Part shown: piece after piece, positions 49,701-60,437 of the stretch | How positions within the stretch are numbered: the stretch's first letter is position 1 | Layout: each line of letters begins with the position of its first letter | Origin: Adineta ricciae | Taxonomy: Eukaryota > Rotifera > Eurotatoria > Adinetida > Adinetidae | Assembly: GCA_905250025.1 (NCBI GenBank) | Contig: CAJNOJ010000052.1 | Location: forward strand, 207,054-271,053 | DNA: 64,000 bases | Reading direction: 5' to 3' | Program-made: the position numbers and the translations under genes | Notes under the pieces: generated by a model | Databases searched by the model: none | What the model saw: only the letters and a program-made list of their open reading frames with translations | What the model was told of the DNA's origin: nothing

Positions 49701-52700
49701 AACGTTTAATCTTCGATTAATACATGAGATTTAAGAGTTAGCAGTGATAGTTTGGAAGAAGTTTTGTTAAGAAGTAAATTATCTTCAAAACCTCGACAAC
49801 GGTTGGGTCCAAAATAGAGAATACATAGTTTTTCTTCCTGATTGAATGGATGAGCAATCGCATTTTTCGCATATGGATAGATTAATGTACTGAAACGATC
49901 GAATGAAGACGATGAAGACAAACGATCTTCATCTGGATTGTTGTAGTGCTTTTGGTAGAAGATTTCGTTTGATTTTGAAAGATGGATTTGTTGTGTGGAA
50001 TCATCCAAAGATTTCTTCTCGTTAAAATATTCGTTCAATCCGAATTTCTCTACAAATAGAACTCGATCGTTGTTAGAAAAGCTCGTCGAAAACTGACTTT
50101 TCAGTAGATTCTCAGATGAAGTTATACTGAAAGCAGTTCGGGAGACCATTCGGCCGTGATACTCGGTGATCGATTCCGTTGTTTGACTCTTGTTTTCAAC
50201 GCTTGGAACTGATTGGTTCCAAGCATACGAACTGTGTTGAGATGATGCGAGAGACTTGATTGAATACGCTAATTGAATGAAAAGAAAATTCGTTTTCACG
50301 ACAGACCAATTCAATACAAACATCGATCGATTTTTCTGTTTGAATCATTTAATTTTCTTTGCAAAATCTCTTCAAGTTGATCAGGTTCGCTTTCAATTTC
50401 CATTGGTTCAGCTGTCTCGATGGTTGATAAGACATTACTTGCTGTTCGTTTCCAGATTGGCATCAGAAGATTCTTTTCTTCAAATGCTAACAATGTCGGG
50501 ATCGTTCGGACGTGATAATATTCGACTAGGTTTATTGCTTGTTCAACATTTGCTTCGTATAAATAAATTCGATCTTTGTTATCCCGTGCCCATCGACGAA
50601 GATCGGGGATGGTTCGTTTTGAGAATGGGCAATATTGACCATGGAAAAGAAGAATCGAAATCGGCTTCGTGTGGCGTTCGAGTGAACTTTTCAGATCATC
50701 AAATGTTCTGACAGGAGATATGTTATCAGTGGAAAGAATGTTGTCGTCGGTTGAAGATGATGAGGGAGGTTTCTGCTGGATAGTATTCTCCTTCGTTTGT
50801 TCGATAAGCTTCGCTACAATTTCATGCTTTTTATCATCGATGATTGTCTTTTCTTTCTGAAAACGATGAAAAAGAAAGGCATGAGGAAGAATTTCAGGAG
50901 TAAATCGCATACATTATTGGTAGTACTTTTCTTTTTCTCAACTTTCGTCGCCTGGATTGTCTTCGTCTTGTCATTTTTCTTTTTCGTTGCTGTTTTCTGC
51001 TTATCTTTTCGACAACAACCCATAGAATATCGAGTTAATCATTAAATAAAACGAATCAAATTCACTATTTATTAAAGCGCGTTTACGATTTTCTAGGTTC
51101 TTGAATATCTTTGTAAGTCAGTTCACACATCAATCAACGACAATGATGATAGCAAGGACGAGCGTGAACAAGCTTTACTCGACGTCATTCAAGCCGCTGG
51201 ATTACAAGCATTCGACTTTGAACGTCTGTTGAAACTTGCTCGCCAAGCGCAATTCTGGCGTGTTTGTGAGATAATTTATGCGGAAAAAAATGATTATGAT
51301 CTTATTCTGGAATGTTATTTGAACGATCGACGAAGAAAGTTGAATCTGTTTCGTTATATAAGAACAATATGGTCAGCATTGAATGAACGCGAACGGGAGA
51401 AAGTGCAAAAGAAAATTATGGATCATTTTATGGAAATCATCGAAGCGGATTCATTTAAATCGTTTAAATTATTCTGTATCTTCTTCCAAATGGACTTAGG
51501 CAAAGTGCTGAGATTAATTGGAAACAATGAAACAGTGCAATATGAATTTTTAAAAGTGAGACAAATACTTTCGTTTTCTCCAGTTTCTAATCAAACAATT
51601 ACTTTCAGAGTTGCTTTGCATATTCCGATGATGTCAAATCGTCTTCTCCAATTCACATCGATCCATCACATTATCTGCATTACATTGATTTACTCGCACG
51701 CTATGACTCATCTCACTTATTAACATTTCTCAAAAGCAAATCCGAACATTATCGTGAACAAGACGTGCTTGATATAATAGAAAAATATCAATCTTCATCG
51801 TTAATTCCAGCGATTGCATATTTACTTGAACGTCTTGGCAAATATACGGAAACGTTCAATCTTCTTTTGAAATCAATGGATTCTTGGCAAACGATCGATC
51901 AATTGTATCAAATGGCATTAGATTGTGTTCATTTTTGTCAGCGGACAACCATTAAGCTGAAGAATAAGAAAGAACGAGAAGATCTATGGTTAAAATTCCT
52001 TCAAACTATCTTAGAAATCTCCTCGAAATCATTCGATCCCGAACAGGCAGGTGCATTCCGTCGTATCTACGGTGAAATCCTAAATAGTATGATAGGTTAT
52101 GTTACATTACCATCCATTCTCGAATTGATCATGGGAACTGATGCTGCTGACATTACAAAAGGCGTTCGAAAACGCTCGGACACAAATATTCGCAGTACAT
52201 TCGAAATCCGCCAATTAATTCAATCAATGTTAGAAAATTGCTCATTCGAATTACGTTTATTAGAAACCGCTCGTCGATTGTTACAACGTGATCTAAATGA
52301 TGATATCCAACAAATGTGCACAATGATTAATCGAAGTGTACCAGTTCGGTCGAATCAATGCACATATTGTCAAAAGTTTCTCTATCAACTTCAACAAGAT
52401 TTCGATAAGAGCAAGCCGCCGCAGCAACAGAAGAACAAATTCGTCATATTTGCTTGTCGACATGTGTTTCATTTACGTTGTTTAATCGAAATACAAAATG
52501 AGCAATCGAACAATAACTTCTGTCCGCAATGTACAACAAGCCAATCATCATCGCTAACATCGGCAACTACTTCTACAGCAAACGCGCCGACCGTGGTACG
52601 ACCGGAATTGAGACGATTAACGACAGTTCATACTGACCATCAGGAGAAACAACTTGCATTGAGCAACGTTCAACAGCAAGTAATTGCAGCGATTTTAGAA

Positions 52701-52868
52701 AGGAAACGATTGAGTATTCATCATCTGAACAGCGATGATGAAGACAACGATGATCACCCGCAATCGAAAATGCATGAAACATCTATTCAGAATGCATTTT
52801 CATCTTCGACAGCAGTTTCATTACAATTACCTGATAAATGGCGAGAATATCTCTCATCAAATGAATGA
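46746..52868 (+). CDS. VPS8: VPS8, CORVET complex subunit
   Basis: VPS8 is the Rab5-binding subunit of the CORVET tethering complex on early endosomes. The start at 46,746 (MSDSIGDNQKV, spliced to SSLSKDIDSLLDECD) leads to the family N-terminal motif LLFDIPALTILPSLESILHE. WD40-type propeller repeats follow (GAVSALNFNNDATRILVGYA, RGRILMFDCSNGKLL), then a long alpha-solenoid (YYVENGKHQYEQALELAYSM, IDYCLLIDRLDLLFGLIYDL). The C-terminal RING-type finger is CTYCQKF...CRHVFHLRC...CPQC, with an acidic Ser-rich tail and a stop at 52,868. Approximate exons: 46,746-46,778; 46,838-48,030; 48,091-48,223; 48,285-48,606; 48,663-49,697; 51,097-51,555; 51,609-52,868, giving roughly 1,480 residues, close to the family size. 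The 1.4-kb intron 49,698-51,096 holds an antisense gene. Confidence 0.92.
49706..51023 (-). CDS. Thioredoxin-like protein nested in a VPS8 intron
   Basis: Three exons (51,023-50,913; 50,856-50,322; 50,268-49,706) sum to 1,209 nt, a 402-residue protein. Introns of 56 and 53 nt have good GT-AG borders. It starts MGCCRKDKQKTATKKKNDK: Gly2 and adjacent Cys residues followed by a Lys-rich stretch look like an N-myristoyl/palmitoyl membrane anchor. A thioredoxin fold follows: ISILLFHGQYCPFSKRTIPD, EANVEQAINLVEYYHVRTIP (cis-Pro) and TLLAFEEKN. The active site is CPFS rather than CxxC, so a dithiol disulphide reaction is unlikely. The C-terminal part of about 190 residues is Ser-rich and unrecognised. 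The whole gene lies inside one intron of VPS8 on the opposite strand; its stop is only 8 bp from the upstream VPS8 exon. Confidence 0.78.
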
Positions 52869-53374
52869 TTAGCAGAGATTTCTTAGTCGTGCAATGATTT
52901 GTGTGTAAAGCCTTGCATTTCAATATTTGTTCGTTCTTTTCTTATCTTCAAATAATTTAGTCTTTCATTCGGATTTGGTCTGACTATTTCAATTTCACAT
53001 ATTTATTTGATTTGTACATGTTTTTCTGATTGCTTGTTTTCCATCCTTGATTGATTCCAAATATATGTTTTATTCTGTTGCGTGAGTGATTTTCTTTTCT
53101 TAGAATTTGTAAAACAAACAAAAGCACACAATATACAACCGAACGAAATTGGAAGACAGACAGAAAAAACGAAATGAAACAACTTTTGTAACACTTTGTT
53201 CGCTTTCCTTTTTTCACGACATAGACAACAAAGAAACGTTTATGAAAATAGAGACTATAACTCATATGGAATGTAAACAAGAGAATAGAATACCGTTTAG
53301 AGAAGGGAAATGTTCGAATAAATGCACAAGGTCACACTTTGGCAAGTAGCGAAACATGTTGTTTTGTTCTTATT
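52869..53374. other. Convergent spacer, VPS8 / RAB3IP
   Basis: About 500 bp of AT-rich sequence between facing stop codons, holding both 3' UTRs. No repeat or RNA gene seen; overlapping short open frames on both strands have no domain. Confidence 0.45.
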
Positions 53375-55024
53375 TTACAATCCAAGACGGGCGAAAGCCA
53401 TTTGTTTTCGAAGTTCAATTATTTTATTATACCGACTTCGAGCTAAAATGATCCACTTAAGATACAATTAGATATGTGCATTATCGATACGTACTATCGC
53501 TTTTCACAAGTCCGGATTGCACATGACGGATGAAGGTAAAAAAATCGCATACAGCTGCTATCTATTGGAAATATGAATCCGTGATCATGTGAAGAGAGAG
53601 ATGTGAAATCTTACTCGATTTCGAGATAAACGCGAGATTGGATACCATTCACCATTTTCACCTAATCGAACGCGGTAATTACATTGACACAGATCACCCG
53701 TTAATGAACAGATCCTATCACAAACAAAGCGATATTGAAGGAAAATTACTCGTTTCGGTCAAATCTTACTTCATATTTTCATCAATTGTTCGCATATGAC
53801 ATGTTTCCATGGTCACGTCATTTTGTTCAATAGCTGTGAGAATCCTTGATGATAACTATTCAATTAACAGAAAACAATTGAACTAACGATGATATTCAAT
53901 ATCGGTTTCTTACATCAGAATTGGGAAACGTCAGACAAGGAGAGATATCTTCACTATAAACTCGATGCATAAAAGCGGATAGATCTTGTCCGATCGATGG
54001 GTTTTCTTCCCAACGAGCAAATTCTCGTAGCAAAACATTATCAACCTAAAATGAAATATATCAACTGAAGCGATGCATGCTAAACGCAGCTATAGATATA
54101 TAAATGAGAGTTATTAGTTTGCGCTTAATTAAAGCGTTCTTACCATAGGCCAATCATCCTAGATATGATTATGATTGAATAGATATGATGATGATATGTT
54201 TCTACAACGATGTTTTCTCGAGTACTTACGACATTGTTGTCTGTTCGAAGGGAGATATCCATCGACGAGAAGGATTGTTGCAGATCAGATGATGAACGTT
54301 TATGAAGTTTCTCTCGAACGATCTGTCGGATGCTTGATTGCGATGCTTGTTGTTGTTCAATTGAAGATAATACAGATGTGGTAGGAATAGGACGTGTGGT
54401 AAATGACGACGATGAACGACAGTTATTGATGATTTCTTTCAACTCACTGACTGTCTTTTTCAATTGAGTATTTTCAACAACTAGTGCTTCGATCTACGAA
54501 CAAGGCGACAATTCATATTTCCTTGCTCGAAAGTTTTTACTGTTTGATTGGCAGTTCTGAGCTTTTGTTCAGTATTGGCTTGAGCATGTTTCGCTTGTTC
54601 GACCATCGAATGTGCGGACTAAGAAATTCATTGTGTGCAAACAAGAATTCTATCGGAAATCTCACCTCGAATAACGACGCAGTTAGGTCTTCGATTTCTC
54701 GATCAGTATTCTGTCGCATTTCATAGGCCCGTTGAATTTCTTCATCCTTGTTTTTCAGATCTTCCTTCGCTTTCTGCAATTCATTAAGCAATGTCGCAGT
54801 CGACGACGAATGTTCGATTGGTTCAGGTGATGTGACACCGCTGTGATCAATACTAAATGCTCTAGAAACATCGTCAGAATCGCTAGATCCTGAAAACAGC
54901 AAGAGACAAGAAATACTTACGAATCTACGCTATTCGCATCACTAACATCACTACGGTGATCAATGATTGAATCAATCGCAAGATTAGTGTTTGTATTCGA
55001 TAGTGTTTGTTCCATCATGATCAT
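53375..55024 (-). CDS. RAB3IP: Rabin8/GRAB-like Rab guanine nucleotide exchange factor
   Basis: Rabin8 (RAB3IP) and GRAB activate Rab8 through a Sec2-type coiled coil and drive vesicle delivery to the primary cilium and to exocytosis (family knowledge). The start is near 55,024 (MIMMEQTLSNTNTNLAIDS). The coiled coil reads LLNELQKAKEDLKNKDEEIQ and DREIEDLTASLFE joined to SAHSMVEQAKHAQANTEQKL, the Sec2 core including the ELTASLFE hallmark. The C-terminal domain is also conserved: LREFARWEENPSIGQDLSAF, SEDISPCLTFPN, a Cys-rich segment (CNDRICSLTGDLCQCNYRVR) and the end IIELRKQMAFARLGL, with the stop at 53,375. A middle Ser-rich linker varies. Intron borders were placed only roughly; an acceptor-like ACTAG just before the start suggests a 5' UTR intron. 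Confidence 0.88.
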
Positions 55025-56789
55025 CTAGTATGAAAAAAATAACTAGTATAAATATAAACGTTTCTTTTATGCATCAATGAGCATAGTATAGGAAAGAAAA
55101 AGAGAAAATGTTGTACCGATGAGATATCAAATACACGAAAAAGGTTTTCTTTTTCATTTCAAATTAAATTAGTCTACTCCATGTCGATACGAACGTGCTA
55201 TCAATTTCCTATTTGAAAAAAAAACGTACAGTACGCACAGCTCGCGATCGAATTTCTCTCTGGATTCATCTATATCGTGCTAGTGATGAGGATAGAAATA
55301 CTTTTCTTACTCAACGAAATCTCATCATTAATTTCGGCGTCACTGTCGATAAACATAGTGATTCATTGAATGTCAAAAATGTCTCGTTGTTCTTTTTATT
55401 CTCTCATTCACATTAGACGATTAGAGAATGTATATCTTTCAAGGATTATTTCCAATGGAAAAACAAATGATAATGACGTCGAAGAATTTACGCGAGACAA
55501 AATAACATTAAAAAAGGAATAGAAAAAAAAACGATGGTAGACAAACATGACAACCTCGCTCATGCACCTACTTACTCGCGCTCGCATTGTATATTCATTC
55601 ATTTTGTCGAGCGAAAGGAAAGAAATATGAATCACGACTATTCATTCACCATTCACTTTTTGAGAGCATAGATGGGAGTAGTTCATCGTTCGCGTTCTCT
55701 CCCTCGACGACTCGTTCCTTTTTCATTATTAATTGGCAAATGATGGTAATTAAACGAACACTCATGCATTGCTAAGCAAGGTCATATCTTTCTCATGAGA
55801 AATTGATTCGATATTAGATCGATGCTACATGCATCTTGTTGGGAAAGATCGAATGCGTCTGATCCGACATTGTTTTGATTCGATTGACAAGAGAAAAGAC
55901 TTGTTTCACATCCTTGAGAAAAAAAACGAATCTGTTTATAAACATAAGAATTCTTTTATGTCGTCAAAATAAATCCGCTGTTTTGGTTGAAATGGAAGTT
56001 TGATCTTGAAAGAACTGAAAAGTTCTTTTGTAAACCATTGCACTTTTTTCTCGTTTTAACTGTCTAAGATTCAATCACTGTTTTCACACTTCTCTTCTAT
56101 GCCAACACATTCTCTTGTTTCTTGAAGAACAACAGAAATAGCAACACAACTAGTTTGCTTTTTAAGTGACGCTTACCACTGGCGTCGTTTTGTAAAGAAT
56201 TAAAGAAAAAGAGAAAATCTGAACAGAACATCTGAATAGAAAAGTGAAGTCAAGGAAAACGTCTTGTTTGCTTGGTGTTATTACACGTTCAAAAGTAAAC
56301 ATTAACTACCTAGACACTTCTCGATTACTAGTTCAGACATGTGCACGATCTTCAAGCTTTCTTCGTCGAACAGCAATTTTTCGCAGTGTGATTATCACTG
56401 AAATGCAAGTACGAAAATGTTTTGTTCGTTGTGCATTATACCTTGAAGCAATCTGCGAAAAATGCGAGATGAAAAAGAAAGAAGAAAGGAACGATTTGTT
56501 ATTCAAACTCTTTTCTCTTCACTTTTTTTTCTTGTTTCATTTTTAAACGTTTCAAACACTGCCATTTCATGTTTTCGTTTAGACAAATACATACAACAAA
56601 AGAATAAACCAACTGTAAATGTATAAATGATGCCATTTTTGTTCTGATAATAAAGAAAAAAAAAGGCAAAATAGTATTCCTGTCATTCTCAATTAATCTC
56701 CAATCATACTCTATCATCACGCGTGTATCGATTTGTTTCCTTTTCGCAAATTCGTTCATTTATGTTAAATTAGAAAATGTAAATTGATC
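55025..56789. other. Long divergent intergenic region, RAB3IP / Ser-Thr-rich gene
   Basis: About 1.77 kb, one of the longest gene-free stretches here. Several open frames of 60-100 codons occur on both strands (for example 56,244-56,546 on plus) but none shows a domain or good splice context. AT-rich, with purine runs near 55,495-55,535 and 56,640-56,670. It presumably contains both promoters and 5' UTR introns. Confidence 0.4.
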
Positions 56790-58358
56790 ATGTCCAAAGA
56801 ACAATACTCAACAAATTTACCTTACGAAACACGTATGAACACCACCAACGATTTACCTAATAGTGCAGTACTAACTCGTACAGCTCCACCTTACCGTTCT
56901 ATATCAGCTAAACGACCACGTGATCCATCTCATCGTAAAAGTGTCTCATTTAATGATGTTCCCATTGTTCATGAGGTGCCATCTCATGATGCGATGCGTG
57001 GCGCCAACTGTGATCCTTATCGATCATGGCTATACACTGACCCGACATCCCCCATAGCCACGATTCCGTCATTGTATTCAACACAAGCGATTTCGCCATT
57101 TAATTCGACTAGTATTACTGCACAAAAATTACATGCAAACCGGTTAAGTAGTGCGCTCTATGCAACATCATCAACGACGATAACGCCAAATCGAATGCCA
57201 GATTGGGCTGTTCGAACTAAAATACAGAAGCCGGCGTCAACCACCGAAGAAGCAAATTCTACAAATGAAAATAATCCACCGACGAACACAAGTATTCCTG
57301 ACTCACAAATAACGTCTGAAGATAAATTGAATAAAGAGCCAGTAATTAAAGATAGCCATCAACCTATTGTTAGTTTTCAATCAGCATCAGTATTATTACC
57401 TTCATCGACGACGGTCACTTCCGAGATGAATGAAGACAGAAAGTATGCTTCTCGCCCGACATCACTGATACCTGAAACGGAACATGTTCGTGGTCTTTCA
57501 TTTATGAACGGTTCACTAACGAATTCGTCAATGACATATGCATCAATTTTGTCTACAAATCTTAGTCAAACAAATAATTCTACAAATGAATCCATGACAT
57601 ATCCTAATTCACGTCTATCACGTATTCGTTCAGCCATAACACCTTCAACAATAGGTCAATCATCAATACGTACCAACGAACCTATATCCATTTCACCGCT
57701 TCGTGCGACAGCCGTGGCAGCCACAGCAACAACAACCGTGCCTTTTTCAGTGAATGTTCCAACACCGGCAACAAGGGCAATCTTACGACCATCAACAGTT
57801 GCATTTCAGTGCACACCACCGTCAACCCTGGTAACATCCAACACTAATTCAACAAACAATGTATCGGCAGCACCGTCTACAACGGCAACGAATATTATCA
57901 ATACAACAAATCCTCCGTCGTCGTCGTCGACAACAGCAACACATTTAATGAAACCGCCATCGATAGCACCACGTTTTCATGCATCAGCTGCAACAACAGC
58001 AGCCGCTCATTCTCGTTTTGTTCTGCCGCAAAACCGGCCACTGACATCAGCTACCTTATCCGCAGCTGCAATGAAATATACTCTTGCTCATCCGACCATC
58101 GAATCATCCTCGACAATGTCGAGAGCACCTCCAACAGCTTATCCTCGATCGCGTTCAGCCAACGTCTTGAGTATGCGACGTACACAAGCATCGTCCATCA
58201 ATATGGTCGATGGTCAATCGCATGGTAATGCGACAGCGTCTTCATCAACTGATCCAACGAATCATTTGTACGCAACGACAAGACGGAGTCCAAACGTGAG
58301 ACAAAACTACGGTTCTTATTATATAAATCGTGTTTTATTACCCACAACTACCAATTGA
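56790..58358 (+). CDS. Ser/Thr/Asn-rich disordered protein of unknown function
   Basis: Single uninterrupted exon of 522 codons, unusual in this intron-rich window. The true ATG is at 56,790 (MSKEQYSTNLPYETR); the in-frame TTG six bases upstream is not a start. Near the N-terminus lies a compact, conserved-looking segment: SISAKRPRDPSHRKSVSFND then VPIVHEVPSHDAMRG and CDPYRSWLYTD. KSVSF fits the protein phosphatase 1 docking pattern (K-x-V-x-F). The remainder is low complexity, dominated by Ser, Thr, Asn, Ala and Pro, with no signal peptide, membrane helix or enzyme motif. AATAAA overlaps the region just after the stop. I do not recognise a family. It could be a cytoskeletal or signalling adaptor, but that is only a guess. 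Confidence 0.72.
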   Translation: MSKEQYSTNLPYETRMNTTNDLPNSAVLTRTAPPYRSISAKRPRDPSHRKSVSFNDVPIVHEVPSHDAMRGANCDPYRSWLYTDPTSPIATIPSLYSTQAISPFNSTSITAQKLHANRLSSALYATSSTTITPNRMPDWAVRTKIQKPASTTEEANSTNENNPPTNTSIPDSQITSEDKLNKEPVIKDSHQPIVSFQSASVLLPSSTTVTSEMNEDRKYASRPTSLIPETEHVRGLSFMNGSLTNSSMTYASILSTNLSQTNNSTNESMTYPNSRLSRIRSAITPSTIGQSSIRTNEPISISPLRATAVAATATTTVPFSVNVPTPATRAILRPSTVAFQCTPPSTLVTSNTNSTNNVSAAPSTTATNIINTTNPPSSSSTTATHLMKPPSIAPRFHASAATTAAAHSRFVLPQNRPLTSATLSAAAMKYTLAHPTIESSSTMSRAPPTAYPRSRSANVLSMRRTQASSINMVDGQSHGNATASSSTDPTNHLYATTRRSPNVRQNYGSYYINRVLLPTTTN

Positions 58359-58359
58359 A

Positions 58360-58365
58360 AATAAA
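58360..58365 (+). promoter_or_regulatory. Poly(A) signal directly after the Ser/Thr-rich CDS
   Basis: AATAAA begins two bases past the stop codon, so the 3' UTR would be only about 20-30 nt if this signal is used. Confidence 0.45.
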
Positions 58366-59294
58366 AGAAGATTGTAAATTTGTATTGTTTTCTTTTTCTT
58401 CTACTTCTTAAGTAAAGAAAAATAGAGTCTTTCTTTCAATAGTGATAATTGGTTTTTATAGCCTTAAAACCTCAATCAGCCTGATAATACAATCACCTCG
58501 CCTATCGATCTATGTGCATATATAATATTCGTATATTTGCACAAGCATCTTCTTCTTTTTTTCTCTCTCTTCGTATTTGATCAGAAGGATATACGAGAGA
58601 GTGTGTGTGTGCTATATCCGATGAGACTCTATTACGTGCAATAATCGTCCCGAACTAATTTATTTGGTAAGTCGTCTTTCATCTTGAATGTGAGGGTGAG
58701 GCAAGCAGGTGACTCTATTAAGCCTCTTCTTCTCTTCTTTTTCTCTCCTTTATTTGTTGACTGAAGGCTTGCTATGTTGAGGTCGATCTTTGAACAAACA
58801 TTGTACGAAATGATAGTGGTGAGAAAGAATTTAACAAACGCTAATTTGAGTCTTGATGAAGGTAAAATAGACGAAGAGGGGAGAGAGAGGGGGAGAGAAT
58901 AAAGTCACAATATATCTGTATATAAAGAAGAAGAAAAAACGAATGACACCATCATTTCAATCCGCAATCAATAGAGTGATAGTGTAAAGTAAGTATTCTA
59001 TCTTTTCCTTCTTTCTCTCTCTTGCTCTTTCATTTAATTGTGTGAACAACATAATATTTATCATTGTTTGATCGATAAAAAAGATAGCAATAGTGGCGTG
59101 GTGTGTTTCCATCTGCCAATGGTTCTCATCGTTCTTATTTCGCTCTCATAACGAACAAATTATTTGTGATTGTTGGCTTAAGATACCAATTTTCTTTTTC
59201 GCAATCTCACTCTTAATGTTGGCTTAACGATAGGCAACCGTATGTGTGCATATGTTATTCGTTTTTTTCTCTCTTCTCTTTACTTTTTCGTGAG

Positions 59295-59302
59295 TATATA
59301 TA
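59295..59302 (+). promoter_or_regulatory. Possible TATA box upstream of the Cys-rich gene
   Basis: TATATATA in the context GAGTATATATAGCAGAG, about 375 bp before the start codon at 59,672. This spacing would need a long 5' UTR or a 5' UTR intron. Weak, sequence-only call. Confidence 0.3.
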
Positions 59303-59542
59303 GCAGAGTCGCTTTGCCGCTAACATAACAATCAATATTGAAAATTTTCTTGATGAACTTGCGTTTGATGGTGCGAGTTAGGACGGACAATGACGATAAA
59401 TGTGGATTTCTTTGTTCGTCTGGCTCGTATTATTGTTGCAAAGTCCAGAACGACGTTCGAATTTATTTATTTATTTTCAGGGCGTGTTGGCAACAGGTAA
59501 AGTAACATGTACAGAACAATTTTGTTTGTCATGATTGCATTG

Positions 59543-59580
59543 CAAGAGAGAGAGAGAATGTGTGTGTGTGCATGTGTGCG
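59543..59580 (+). repeat. Compound GA/GT microsatellite
   Basis: A run of GA units passes directly into a run of GT units interrupted by CA. Short simple-sequence repeat in the leader region of the Cys-rich gene. Confidence 0.65.
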
Positions 59581-59671
59581 TATAAAAATAAAAAATAGAC
59601 TGAAGTTGTCGATGTTATTGTTACATTTAACGTTTTTTTGCTTTTGAAAGACAAGTAGAAGGATAATCAGA

Positions 59672-60437
59672 ATGAATAATTTTCAAACAGTGAAGAAACC
59701 AACCGTTAGCTCGTCATTCTATGATAGTTATACGGAAAAACCGGTGAAATGGTAAGTTAGGAGAATGCTTGTGTTCGAGCTCGTGATATTTACGCAATTT
59801 TACAGGTACGAAATCGTCGATGCCTATCGACAATACACAGAGACGTATTTGCCATTGCGTTTAGAAAACTATCCTCGAGAGTTGTGGGAAAATTTCAAGA
59901 AATTTTTCAAAGTGCGCGAAACCGATGATATCGACGATGATCCGTATGATGAAATTACTCTCATCAGTGAGATTTCCATCAAAACTATGTCTATTTTAGA
60001 GTTAATGAAGTGGAACAAACGCGTGCTGATGGAAATATAATCAAATTAACCGAATATGATTTATCCAACGATAAATACGATCCAAGAATATCCAATGCTG
60101 TCCGAACACATACAGAGAAGAACAAAGTTATCGAAAAACCTCCCTCGCGCTCAGTCAAAGCCGAAGCACCAGTTCGACCGCCGCCAGTTCGGTAAATAAA
60201 CTTGAAAAATCTGATCACTTACTTCCTCTCCGTAGGTCTCCGAGTAGTTCACGTCGTCACGGGCATTCCAACAAAGTCGGACCTGACCATTACGATTGTC
60301 CGGAATGTGCTGCTCTAGCTGCGCGAAGCTTTCCAACAATGTGCGATTGCAATGAATGCCGAGCTAAACGTTCCAGCAACCCAACTAGTATTCCCTACTG
60401 TGATTGTCGTGTATGTCGAAACACCAAGCGTGTTTGA
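59672..60437 (+). CDS. Small Cys-rich protein of unknown function
   Basis: Four exons: 59,672-59,751; 59,806-59,966; 60,002-60,193; from about 60,237 to 60,437. They join in frame to roughly 215 residues. Exon 2 encodes a well-structured segment (YEIVDAYRQYTETYLPLRLE, PRELWENFKKFFKVRE) followed by an acidic patch. The middle is charged and Pro-rich. The C-terminus has three closely spaced paired-Cys clusters, CPEC, CDCNEC and CDCRVC, that could bind zinc, ending NTKRV. There is no signal peptide or membrane helix, so a cytosolic or nuclear metal-binding protein is likely. The third intron boundary is strong (GTAAAT to TCCGTAG). The 35-nt second intron (59,967-60,001) is very short but is needed to hold the frame. 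I do not recognise a family. Confidence 0.72.

Larger units (their letters stand above)
58359..59671. other. Intergenic region with short GA and GT repeats
   Basis: About 1.3 kb. Contains the poly(A) signal of the previous gene, pyrimidine-rich runs (58,550-58,575; 58,730-58,755; 59,005-59,030), a purine run near 58,870-58,900, a TATA-like element at 59,295 and a GA/GT repeat near 59,543. No gene seen. Confidence 0.45.

Noticed and set aside
56244..56546. 100-codon plus-strand open frame upstream of the Ser/Thr-rich gene
   Set aside because: Composition looks like translated non-coding DNA and no domain or start context supports it.
56784..56789. Earlier start (TTG) for the Ser/Thr-rich protein
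   Set aside because: Nuclear genes of animals start at ATG with rare exceptions; the first in-frame ATG is at 56,790.
59543..59580. GT-rich run considered as interstitial telomeric repeat
   Set aside because: It is a short dinucleotide repeat without the regular longer unit expected of a telomere.
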